From DASSUW01 sp963730535 (GTDB lineage Bacteria > Actinomycetota > Thermoleophilia > Solirubrobacterales > Solirubrobacteraceae): a stretch of DNA of 64,000 nt. How positions within the stretch are numbered: position 1 is the first letter of the stretch; each line of letters opens with the position of its first letter. The notes beneath the pieces were generated by a model that saw only the letters and a program-made list of their open reading frames with translations, was not told the DNA's origin and did not search any database. The stretch lies in the NCBI GenBank assembly GCA_963730535.1, contig CAVSRU010000012.1, positions 372,001-436,000 of the forward strand. The letters are read 5' to 3'. The position numbers were made by a program, and so were the translations under genes. Below are positions 31,958-40,600 of the stretch, one piece after another.

Positions 31958-32617
31958 ATGCGAGTGCTCATCGTGGCCAACGGCATCATGGCCGCAGAGA
32001 TCATCCGGCGGGAGCTCCGCCACAGCAGCTGCGAGGTGATCGGCTTCGTCGGCGGGCGTGAGATCTGCGCCACGACGGTCGCGCGCCAGCGGCCCGACGT
32101 GATCGTCGTCGACGACGGCCGCGGCGAGGCGACGCTGACGGACATCCGTACCGTCCGTGCGGCGGCCCGCGCGGCCAAGGTCGTGCTGGTGACGGCCAAC
32201 ATGGACGCCGACTGGCTCGCGAAGGCCAGCCAGGCCGGCATCGACGCGGCGCTCGCCAAGACGGTCTCGCACGCCAGCCTCGGGCTGCTGCTGCGCGAGG
32301 TGGCGTCCGGAAACGTCTTCCACGCGTTCGCGTCCAGCGCTCGCGAAAGCACTCCGGAGTTCGTGTCGACGCTCACGCCGCGCGAGCGGGAGATCCTCTC
32401 GCTCGTCGCCGAGGGCGCCGCGAACAGCCACATCGCCCGGACGCTTTGGGTGACCGAGCAGACGGTGAAGTTTCACCTCTCGAACATCTACCGCAAGCTC
32501 GGCGTGGCGAACCGGACGCAGGCGAGCCACTACGCGTTCCTCCACGGACTGATCGAACCGTCCAAGACCACCCCGGCACGCAACGGCGCCAGCGCACCGC
32601 TGCCCGCCGCTGCCTGA
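31958..32617 (+). CDS. Atypical response regulator with LuxR-type HTH
   Basis: This 219-residue protein has a receiver domain (about 1-115) and a LuxR HTH (about 140-200: TLTPREREILSLVAEG, TEQTVKFHLSNIYRKLGVANR). The first strand LIVANG lacks the acidic pair, while VIVVDDG, VLVTAN and ALAKTV keep phospho-Asp, Thr and Lys positions. It is therefore a pseudo-receiver or weakly phosphorylated form. GAGGAG lies seven bases before the ATG. It likely regulates its own operon or polysaccharide genes; that is inference. Confidence 0.85.
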   Translation: MRVLIVANGIMAAEIIRRELRHSSCEVIGFVGGREICATTVARQRPDVIVVDDGRGEATLTDIRTVRAAARAAKVVLVTANMDADWLAKASQAGIDAALAKTVSHASLGLLLREVASGNVFHAFASSARESTPEFVSTLTPREREILSLVAEGAANSHIARTLWVTEQTVKFHLSNIYRKLGVANRTQASHYAFLHGLIEPSKTTPARNGASAPLPAAA

Positions 32618-32661
32618 ACCAGACACGGATGACCCGCAAGAACATGGAAGGCCAGAAAATC

Positions 32662-33318
32662 ATGATCGACGCAGTCAGGGCGCGCGCCGATGAGCTGGGA
32701 ACCACCCGGTCCACCGGTAGCTTCCACAGCCATTCGAGCCTCGATGACGGTCCGGTGCGAGAGCGCCGCGTCATCGCGGAGGCCATCGCACGGGCGAAGG
32801 CGGGCGACCAGGAGGCCGTGCGCTTCCTCTACATGCGGTACGCCGACAACGTCTACGGCTACGTGCGCAGCATCGTCAAGGACCACCACGAGGCGGAGGA
32901 CGTGACGCAGCACGTCTTCGCGAAGCTGATGACGGTCATCGGCAAGTACGAGCCGCAGGCCGTGCCGTTCTCCGCGTGGATCCTCCGCGTCGCCCGCAAC
33001 GCCGCGGTCGACCACCTGCGGACCCGCCGGGCGACGCCCGCCGAGGAGGTCTTCGGCTCGGACGAGCGGAGCGACGACGCCGCGATCGACCGTTCGTACT
33101 CCGTCCGTGAGGCCCTCGCCGCGCTGCCGGACGAGCAGCGCAAGGTCGTCGTGCTGCGGCACGTCGTCGGGCTCACGCCGACCGAGATCGCGACCTGCAT
33201 GGGCCGCACGGAGAGCTCGATCCACGGCCTGCACCATCGCGGCCGTCGCGCGCTCCAGGCCGAGTTCACGAACCGCGACTCCGCCCCTTCCACGGCGATG
33301 CTCCCGGTCGCGGCATGA
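32662..33318 (+). CDS. ECF-type RNA polymerase sigma factor
   Basis: This protein of about 218 residues has sigma-70 region 2 (QEAVRFLYMRYADNVYGYVRSIVKDHHEAEDVTQHVFAKL) and region 4 (ALAALPDEQRKVVVLRHVVGLTPTEIATCMGRTESSIHGLHHRG). A short linker joins them. It lacks an obvious adjacent anti-sigma gene. ATG 32662 has GGAAGG ten bases upstream; ATG 32644 and 32629 are alternatives. Its TGA overlaps the aminotransferase ATG by four bases, so the two are translationally coupled. Confidence 0.9.
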   Translation: MIDAVRARADELGTTRSTGSFHSHSSLDDGPVRERRVIAEAIARAKAGDQEAVRFLYMRYADNVYGYVRSIVKDHHEAEDVTQHVFAKLMTVIGKYEPQAVPFSAWILRVARNAAVDHLRTRRATPAEEVFGSDERSDDAAIDRSYSVREALAALPDEQRKVVVLRHVVGLTPTEIATCMGRTESSIHGLHHRGRRALQAEFTNRDSAPSTAMLPVAA

Positions 33319-34466
33319 ACGCGTCGCACGTCATCCCGGCCGCGGGCACCATGGCCGTGCCGTTCGTGCGGCTCGACCGCGACGATCCGGCGCTGGTCGA
33401 CGAGCTCATGGCCGAGGTCCGGAAGGTCGCCGAGGAGAGCGCCTTCATCATGGGGCCTCACGTCGAGGCGTTCGAGGCCGACTTCGCCGCCTACTGCGAG
33501 ACCGACCACGCGATCGGCGTGGGCTCGGGCACCGACGCGCTGGCTCTCTCGCTGCGCGCGCTCGGCATCGGCGCCGGCGACGAGGTCATCATCCCGGCGA
33601 ACACGTTCATCGCCACCGCCGAGGCGGTCAGCCTCGCCGGCGCCCGGCCCCGCGTCATCGACGTGGATCCGGTCACGGGGCTGATGACTGCCGAGCTCGT
33701 CGAGCAGGCGCTCACCGAGCGGGTCCGCTGCGTGATGCCGGTGCACCTCTACGGCGCGACGGTCGACATGGACCCGATCCTCGAGCTCGCGCGCTCGGCG
33801 CGCATCGCGGTGATCGAGGACGCGTGCCAGGCGCACGGCGCTCGCTACAAGGGCCGCCGCGTCGGCTCCCTCGGCGACGCCGGATGCTTCAGCTTCTACC
33901 CCGCGAAGAACCTCGGGGCCTGGGGCGACGGCGGCGCGGTCGTCACGGACGACGCCGTGCTCGCCGCCCGCGTGCAGCTGCTGCGCTCGCACGGCGAGCG
34001 GCCCCGCTATCGCCACCGCGTGGTGGGGACGACGGCCCGGCTGGACGGCCTCCAGGCCGCGATCCTGCGGGTCAAGCTGCGCCGCCTGGACGAGTGGAAC
34101 GCCCAGCGCCGCTGGGCGGCCGAGGAGCTGCGCCGCGCCCTCCAGGGCGCCGACGTGGACCTCCCGCTCATGCCCGTGGCCGACGGCGACCACGTCTACC
34201 ACCTGTTCGTCATCGGCTGTGACGACCGCGAGGGGCTGCGCGAGCACCTCGCCGCCCACAGCATCGCGTCCGCGGTCCACTACCCGGTCGCGGTCCACCG
34301 CGCCGAGGCCTACGCCGACCTCGGCCTCGAGGCGGGCAGCCTGCCGGTGGCCGAGGCGATGGCCGAGCGCGTCTGCTCGCTCCCGATCTTCCCGGGCATG
34401 ACGTCCGGCCAGATCGAGACGGTCGCCGCCGCGGTCCGCGCGCTGCCGCTCCAGCAGGCCGCGTAG
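33315..34466 (+). CDS. DegT/DnrJ/EryC1-family sugar aminotransferase
   Basis: This 383-residue fold-type I PLP enzyme has K198 in FSFYPAKNLGAWGDGG as the PLP lysine. The family blocks GSGTDALALSLRALGIGAGDEVI and VIEDACQAHGARY are also present. It transfers an amino group, usually from glutamate, to a nucleotide keto-sugar (as in TDP-3- or 4-amino sugars). It overlaps the sigma factor gene by four bases, an odd pairing. A strong hairpin terminator lies 28 bases after its stop. Confidence 0.9.
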   Translation: MNASHVIPAAGTMAVPFVRLDRDDPALVDELMAEVRKVAEESAFIMGPHVEAFEADFAAYCETDHAIGVGSGTDALALSLRALGIGAGDEVIIPANTFIATAEAVSLAGARPRVIDVDPVTGLMTAELVEQALTERVRCVMPVHLYGATVDMDPILELARSARIAVIEDACQAHGARYKGRRVGSLGDAGCFSFYPAKNLGAWGDGGAVVTDDAVLAARVQLLRSHGERPRYRHRVVGTTARLDGLQAAILRVKLRRLDEWNAQRRWAAEELRRALQGADVDLPLMPVADGDHVYHLFVIGCDDREGLREHLAAHSIASAVHYPVAVHRAEAYADLGLEAGSLPVAEAMAERVCSLPIFPGMTSGQIETVAAAVRALPLQQAA

Positions 34467-34493
34467 CCGCACGCCGCACACAGATCGGATTGA

Positions 34494-34523
34494 CCGGGAG
34501 GCGGGCGAGAGCCCGCCTCCCGG
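34494..34523 (+). terminator. Strong hairpin terminator
   Basis: A perfect 13-base-pair stem CCGGGAGGCGGGC with GAGA loop closes 28 bases after the aminotransferase stop and is followed by CGTTTCC. It should end the 31.2-34.5 kb operon. It precedes a family A element. Confidence 0.75.
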
Positions 34524-34542
34524 CGTTTCCGGGGTGCCTCGG

Positions 34543-34740
34543 CGAACGTCAACGGCGGCTGGGTAGGGAGGCCAGGGAGTGTCACGGCTTCGACACTCCG
34601 GTTTCGCGTGGGGTTGCTAAGTCCCGCATAGCGAGACTTTCCAGACCCACTACTTTCCGGACCGGTCGAAACTGCGACGAAACACCCGCGGATTGCCACG
34701 ACACTCCGCGCCCTTCCCTCAATGCCGCCGTTGACGTTCG
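34543..34740. repeat. Intergenic inverted-repeat element, family A copy 3 with different interior
   Basis: The ends match copies 1 and 2: left CGAACGTCAACGGCGGCTGG plus GTAGGGAG, right GCCGCCGTTGACGTTCG. The interior is unlike the other copies. It has the nested dyad GGAGTGTCACGGC / GCCACGACACTCC, a small hairpin GGAGTGTC..GACACTCC, and a stretch of lower GC around TTGCTAAGTCCCGCATAGCG. No coding frame is evident. It separates the terminator from the convergent beta-propeller gene. Confidence 0.7.
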
Positions 34741-34747
34741 CTGGTGG

Positions 34748-35743
34748 CTACCAGCGGACGACGGCCGGCGAGCCGGCGTCGGCCTGGAAGCGCTGCGGCT
34801 CGCCGGTGCCGTCGGCCGGCACCCTCCAGACGTCTCCGTCGAGCCCGTAGAGCACGGTGCCGTCGTCGAGCCATTCGGCCTGGTCGTCGACCGAGCGCAG
34901 CTCGGCCAGCGGGGTCTCCCGCATCGTGGCCAGGTCGAGGACCGTGAGCCGCCAGGGGCGCTTCTCGGACGCGCTGCGGCGCTTGTAGGCGATCCGGGTG
35001 CCGTCCGGCGACAGCGACGGGCACTCGACGTTCTCGTGGAGCACACGCGCCGTACGGCGGCTGACCGAGCCCTGGATCAGGTACGTCTTGCCTCCGGTCG
35101 CGAGCGTCGCGTAGAAGCGGTCGCTGTCGCGCGCGAAGGTCACGCCCCAGAAGTTCATGTCGACGGCCGTCACCTGGCGGCCGTCATGGCTGATGTCGAA
35201 CTCCTCGAGGTCGGCGACCCGGACGCCCCGCTCGAGGTCGATCAGGACCGTGAGGGTCGAGAACTCGCCGGCGTTCGCGTAGGAGTGCCCGGCGGCGAAC
35301 AGCGTGACCGAGCCGTAGCGGCCGTCGGGCGACACGCGGGCGCGGCTGGGCACGCCCTCCACGCCGACCTCGTGGCGCACACGCAGGTCGGGCCCGAAGA
35401 CCTTCACCTCGTAACCGGCGGCGAAGCCGCTGCCGCGGGCCAGGCAGATGCCGCGGCCGCCCGCGAAGTAGGAGCGGTCGCAGTTCAGCGGCGCGGCGCT
35501 CGCCCGTGCGGGCACGCGTCCGAGCCGCGCGATCGCGACCCGGCCCGGCCCCTCCGCGGCATCGCGGTAAAGGACGATCGGGCGCCGCTCGGCGCGGGCG
35601 GTGGGCAGCAGCTCGCGGGCACCGGCGGCCGCCGGCGTCGCCGACGAGCCGTCGCGCGCGCCGGCGATGACCGCCACGCTGGCGGCCACCAGGCACGCCA
35701 CGACGAGCGCCCCGAAGATGGCGAGCCGGCGCACGCTAGTCAT
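34748..35743 (-). CDS. Exported or membrane-anchored beta-propeller (TolB/WD40-like) protein
   Basis: This 331-residue protein has an N-terminal hydrophobic signal or anchor (about 6-28). The remainder is beta-rich with SPDG/SHDG-type repeats (VSPDGRYGSVTLF, SLSPDGTRIAYKRR, WLDDGTVLYGLDGDVWRVP), typical of TolB-like propellers. It probably binds a partner outside the membrane. It overlaps the MFS gene by eight bases, suggesting co-translation with the transporter. Confidence 0.8.
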   Translation of the reverse strand: MTSVRRLAIFGALVVACLVAASVAVIAGARDGSSATPAAAGARELLPTARAERRPIVLYRDAAEGPGRVAIARLGRVPARASAAPLNCDRSYFAGGRGICLARGSGFAAGYEVKVFGPDLRVRHEVGVEGVPSRARVSPDGRYGSVTLFAAGHSYANAGEFSTLTVLIDLERGVRVADLEEFDISHDGRQVTAVDMNFWGVTFARDSDRFYATLATGGKTYLIQGSVSRRTARVLHENVECPSLSPDGTRIAYKRRSASEKRPWRLTVLDLATMRETPLAELRSVDDQAEWLDDGTVLYGLDGDVWRVPADGTGEPQRFQADAGSPAVVRW

Positions 35744-37004
35744 CGGACCGCCGCGCCACCCGCGCGAGCGTGGGGGCCGCGAGCGCAGCCGCGATCACGA
35801 GCGCAGCACCGAAGCACGCGAACGCCGCGTCGATGCCCCACACCATCCACAGGGCGCCGAACGCCACCGAGGCGACCAGGCGCCCGAGGCTGGTGGCGGT
35901 CCCGAGCAGCGCCAGGCCGCTGCCCCGCACGTCGGACGGCACGACCGTGCTGCCGAGCGCCATCAGGACGCCGTCCGTCGCCGCGTAGTAGGCCCCCAGG
36001 AGCCCCAGCGTCGCGGTGAGCAGCACCCAGCCGCCCAGCGGGAGCAGGAGGGCGGCGTAGACGGCTCCGAGCATCCCGTAGCCGGCGAGCAGGACGCGGC
36101 CGCGCCCGAGGCGGTCGGCGAGCCGTCCGAACGGCGCAGCGAGCACCATGTAGGTGCCGGCGCTGCCGACGAAGAGGAGCGGGAACAGCGAGTTGCCGAG
36201 GTCGAGCTCCTCCTGGAGGGCGAGGAAGATGAACGCGTCGCTCGCGGTCGCCAGGCTGAGCGCGCCGGCGACGAGCAGGACCGCGCGGAAGCGCGCCATC
36301 CGCAGCAGCGAGAACGCCCGCCGGAGCGACGGCGTGGCCTCGGGCACGCCCGCGCCCGGGACCCTCGCCCGGCCGTTGACGAACAGCACCAGGATCGCGA
36401 CGCCGAGAATCGCCAGGCAGAAGGACACCAGGAAGATCGACGTGAAGGCGAGCGGCGCCAGGGCGAGCAGCGCGAACGCCAGCAGCGGGCCGAGCATGGC
36501 CCCCGTGGTGTCCATCGCCCGGTGCACGCCGAACGCGGTGCCGAGCTCGCGCTCCGGGGTCGAGAGGGAGATCATCGCGTCGCGCGGCGCCGTCCGGATC
36601 CCCTTGCCGATGCGGTCGAGCAGCACCACGGCGCCGATCGCCGAGACCGCGGTGCCGACCGTCGCGAGCGCCAGCTTGCAGACTGCGGAGATCCCGTAGC
36701 CGGTGGCGGCGACCTCCTTGTGGCGGTTCCAGCGGTCGCCGACGAAGCCGCCGGCAAGCCGCACGATCGCCGTGGCGCCGTTGTAGATCCCGTCGATCAC
36801 GCCGAAGGCGAGCGGCGAGAAGCCACCGACCGCGACGAGATAGAGCGGCAGGATCGTGACCACCATCTCCGACGAGATGTCGGTGAGCAGGCTCGTCAGG
36901 CCGAGGAGGAAGACGGTCCGGCTGACCGCCGGCGTGGACCGCTCGCGGTCGAGCACGCGGCGGCGCGCCCGCACCACGGCCGTCGCGTCCGAGACCTGGT
37001 ACAT
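35736..37004 (-). CDS. MFS transporter
   Basis: This 422-residue protein has 12 predicted helices and the MFS motif region GFVGDRWNRHKEV between helices 2 and 3. A second, GRLADRLGRGRVLLAG, opens the C-terminal half. LLDRIGKGIRTAPRDAMI resembles a subgroup annotated as permeases of unknown substrate. The substrate is unpredictable. It overlaps the downstream beta-propeller gene. Confidence 0.88.
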   Translation of the reverse strand: MYQVSDATAVVRARRRVLDRERSTPAVSRTVFLLGLTSLLTDISSEMVVTILPLYLVAVGGFSPLAFGVIDGIYNGATAIVRLAGGFVGDRWNRHKEVAATGYGISAVCKLALATVGTAVSAIGAVVLLDRIGKGIRTAPRDAMISLSTPERELGTAFGVHRAMDTTGAMLGPLLAFALLALAPLAFTSIFLVSFCLAILGVAILVLFVNGRARVPGAGVPEATPSLRRAFSLLRMARFRAVLLVAGALSLATASDAFIFLALQEELDLGNSLFPLLFVGSAGTYMVLAAPFGRLADRLGRGRVLLAGYGMLGAVYAALLLPLGGWVLLTATLGLLGAYYAATDGVLMALGSTVVPSDVRGSGLALLGTATSLGRLVASVAFGALWMVWGIDAAFACFGAALVIAAALAAPTLARVARRSDD

Positions 37005-37042
37005 GCCCCATCAACGCGGCCGGCGGCCGCCAACTCGCGGCG

Positions 37043-37597
37043 TCAGTCGAGCAGCTGCGGCAGCGCCTTGGCGGCGAAGCGCCGCGCCAGCCCGCATTCG
37101 CCGGCGATCGAGAGCACCTCGCCGCGGCTGAGCGGCAGGTAGAGCATCGGCTGCCCGTACTTCCCGCAGTACGCGTCGCGGCTGCCGACGTCGACCTTCT
37201 CACGCTGCTGGAGCCGGCCGGTCAGGCTGTCGATGCTCACCCGCTGCAACCCGACGGTGACGAAGCTCTTGCCGTCGCGGCTGCGGTAGATGCACGTCGG
37301 GCCCTGCGGCGCCTCGAGCGGCTGCTCGATCGGCGCGCCCACGATCTCGGCCGCCTGCCGCTCGCTGACGAGGTTGCAGGGGGTGAAGCGGCTCTCCGGC
37401 TTGCTGGACTGCCGGTCGACGAGCGACTTGTATCCCGGCTGCGCGTTCGCGCTCTCCCGGGTCTCGCCGGTCAGCTTCCCCACCAGCGGGTTCTCCGGGC
37501 TGCCCTTCGGGGCGCTGGCCCCGCCGTCCGCGTCACCGCCGCAGCCGACCAGTCCGGCCGCGGCCGCCACAGCGATGATGCAGAGCAAGCGCACCAT
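37043..37597 (-). CDS. Lipoprotein, DUF3558-like
   Basis: This 184-residue protein has a signal peptide and lipobox GLVGC (Cys 19), then a Gly/Asp/Ser-rich linker and a compact domain with FTPCNLVSERQAAEIVG. CIYRSRDGKSFVTVGL and C-terminal cysteines follow. This resembles the actinobacterial DUF3558/lipoprotein LpqN-type proteins; the match is from memory of pattern only. It lies four bases after the giant repeat-protein gene in the same orientation and may be co-transcribed. Confidence 0.75.
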   Translation of the reverse strand: MVRLLCIIAVAAAAGLVGCGGDADGGASAPKGSPENPLVGKLTGETRESANAQPGYKSLVDRQSSKPESRFTPCNLVSERQAAEIVGAPIEQPLEAPQGPTCIYRSRDGKSFVTVGLQRVSIDSLTGRLQQREKVDVGSRDAYCGKYGQPMLYLPLSRGEVLSIAGECGLARRFAAKALPQLLD

Positions 37598-37601
37598 CGG
37601 G

Positions 37602-40600
37602 CTACGACGCCGGGGCGAACAGGACGTCCACCCAGTAGTTGGTCGAGTTCCACGAGCTCGAGGGGTACGCCGCCGTCGCGCTGTACCGGTAGACGCCGTT
37701 GAGGGCCGTGCCGTTCGCGAGAGCGCTCAGCGGCGGGTTGTCGACCGGGTTCGAGGCGAAGGCCGCCGGCGTGGCGGAGTAGTGCCCGTTCGGGGCGAGA
37801 TACGACGCCACGTAGAGGGTCCCGGCGGTGACGGGCACCGGCGTGGCGAACGTGACGGTCTGCCAGCCGGAGGCGGTCTCCCCCGTGAAGTTCGCCTCGC
37901 CCAGGAGCGTGCCGTCGGCCGCCCACAGGCTGCCCACGTGGGTCCCGGTGTTCGCGCTCGCCTTGTAGAACCGCACGCCGGTCACGGACCCGGCCACGGA
38001 CGCCTGGAACTTCACGCCCAGCACGACCGAGCCCGGATCGCCGGCATCAACGGTCGTCGGCGTGCCGAGGTCGAAGATCGAGTTCTTGGGCGACACGGCC
38101 TCGGACGGGTCGGAGGCCGGGCCGCTGCCCGCCGAGTTGGCGGCCTTGACGCGGAACGTGTAGCTCGTGCCGTTCGTCAGGCCTGTGATGCGCGTCTTGG
38201 TGGTCGAGCCGCCCACCGTCGTCGGACGTTTGCGCGTCCGAGCCGACGTACGGCGTGACCGTGTAGCTGACGATCGGGCTCCCGCCATCGCTGGCCGGCG
38301 CCGTCCAGCCGACGATCGCGGACTTCGTGTCGGCCACCGCGGTCGCGCCGGTCGGCGCCTCGGGCAGGGCCGGAGTCAGCGGCGTCACCGGGTTCGAGGG
38401 CGACGACTCGGGGCCTGCGCCGCTCAGGTTCGTGGCCCGCACGGTGAACGTGTACGCGGTGCCCGCCGTCAGCCCGGTCACCGTCTTGCTGGTCGCCGAG
38501 CCCGCCACTGTGATGCGCGGCTGTGCGGTCGAGCCGACGTACGGGGTGAGCTCGTACTCCGTCACGGGGCCGCCGCCGGACGGCGCCGTCCACGACACGG
38601 CGGCCGAGTCCTGCCCCGCCGTGGCGGTGACGTTCGTCGGCTGGCCCGGCGCCGGCGCCGGATCGAAGAGCACGTCGACCCCGTAGTCGCTCGCGTTGTA
38701 CGAGTTGGTCGGGAACGTGTTCGTCGCTCCGTAGCTGTACAAGCCATTGCCGCCGGCGCTGTTGGCGAGCGCCCGCAGCGGCGCGTTGACCACCGCGTTC
38801 GTGAAGCCGCCGCCGGTGATCGAGTAATTGCCCTTGGGCGCGTGGTACGAGGCCACGTAGGTCGTGCCGGGCGTGAGCGCGACGGGGTTCGAGAACGTGA
38901 CGTGCTGCCATCCCGACGCGGTCTCGCCGGTGAACGTCGCCTGCGCGAGGGCCGTCCCGCTCGCCGACCAGAGGGTGCCGACATGCGTTCCGGTGTTCGT
39001 CGTGGCCTTGTAGAAGCGGATGCCCGTCGCGGACCCGGCGAAGTCGGTCTGGAACCGCACGCCGAGCGTGACCGGGAAGCCGTCGCCGCCGTCGACCCTC
39101 GTCGGCGTCGCGAAGTCGAAGATCGTCGCCTGCGGCGTCGCCGGGCCGGACAGGCCCGACGCGGGGCCCGTCCCCACGGCGTTCACGGCCGCGACCCTGA
39201 AGCGGTACGCGGTGCCGTTCTTCAGCCCGGTGACGACCTTGCTCGTCGCCGACGCGCCCACCTGGACGGGCGGCTCGGCGGTTGCGCCGTCGTACGGGGT
39301 CACCACGTAGCCCGTGATCGGGCTGTCACCGTCGCTGGCCGGCGGATCCCAGCTGACGAGCGCCGACTTCGACGCTGGCCGGGCATCGACGTTGCTCGGG
39401 GCCGTCGGCACCACGGGTGCCTGCGGGGTCACCGCATTCGACTGCGCGGACGCGGTCCCGGAGCCGTTCGCGTTCAGCGCCTGCACCGTGAACCGGTAGG
39501 TCGTGCCGGTGGTCAGGCCCGTCATCTTCCGGCTCGTCACCGGCGGCGTTCCCGTCACGACCGTGGGCGCCTGCGCGGTCGAGCCGACGTACGGCGTGAT
39601 CCGGTAGGACGTGACCGGCCCTCCGCTCGCCGGCGGTGACCACGCGACGATCGCCGAGGTCGGACCGCTCTCGCTGGCGGTCACGCCGCTCACCTGACCG
39701 GGCGCCGGCACCGCGTACAGCACGTCGACCCAGTAGTTCGAGGAGCGGTAGGAGGCGTTCGGGAACTGGCTCGTCGCGCCGTAGGCGTACACGCCGTTGG
39801 GGCTGGTCGCCTCGCCGAGCGCGCGGAGCGGCTGGTTGTACACGGACGCCGAGAAGCCGAACTGGGTCACCGCGTAATGGCCGTTCGGCGCGAAGTACGA
39901 GGCGACGTAGGTGGTGCCGGCGGTGACGGGCACCGGGCTCGAGAAGGTGACGGACTGCCATCCGGACCCGCTCTCGCCGGTGAACGTCGCCTGGGCCAGG
40001 CGCGTCCCGGTGGCCGTCCACAGACTGCCGCTGTGGCGTGCCGGTGTTCCCGGACGACTTGTAGAACCGCACGCCCGTGATCGACCCGTTGTAGTCGGGC
40101 GTGAACTTCACGCCGAGCTCGACCGGGTTCGGGTCGCCGGCGTCGACCATCGTCGGCGTCGCGAAGTCGAAGATCGTGGCCTGCGGCGCCGTCGGCGCGG
40201 ACGGCGCCGACTGGAGGCTCGATCCGACGTCGTTGCTCGCGCTCACGCGGAACGTGTAGGCAGTGCCGTTCGTGAGCCCGTCGACGGTCGCGCTCGTCGC
40301 TGACGCCCCGGCCTGCACGGGACTCAGCGACTGGGTCCCGACGTACGGGGTCACGGTGTAGCCGGTGATCGGGCTGTCGCCGTCGGCGGACGGCGCCGTC
40401 CAGCTCACGCGAGCGGACTGCGACGCGCCTTGCGCGCTGACGTCGGTGGGAGGCGCGGGCGGAACCGGGCCGAGCGGGGTCACCGGGCCCGACGGAGCCG
40501 ACAGCCCGCCGGAGCCGTTCGGGTTCAGCGCCTCCACGCGGAAGGTGTAGGTCGTCCCCGTCGTCAGCCCGGTCATGGTCGTGCCGGTGACGGAGCCGCC

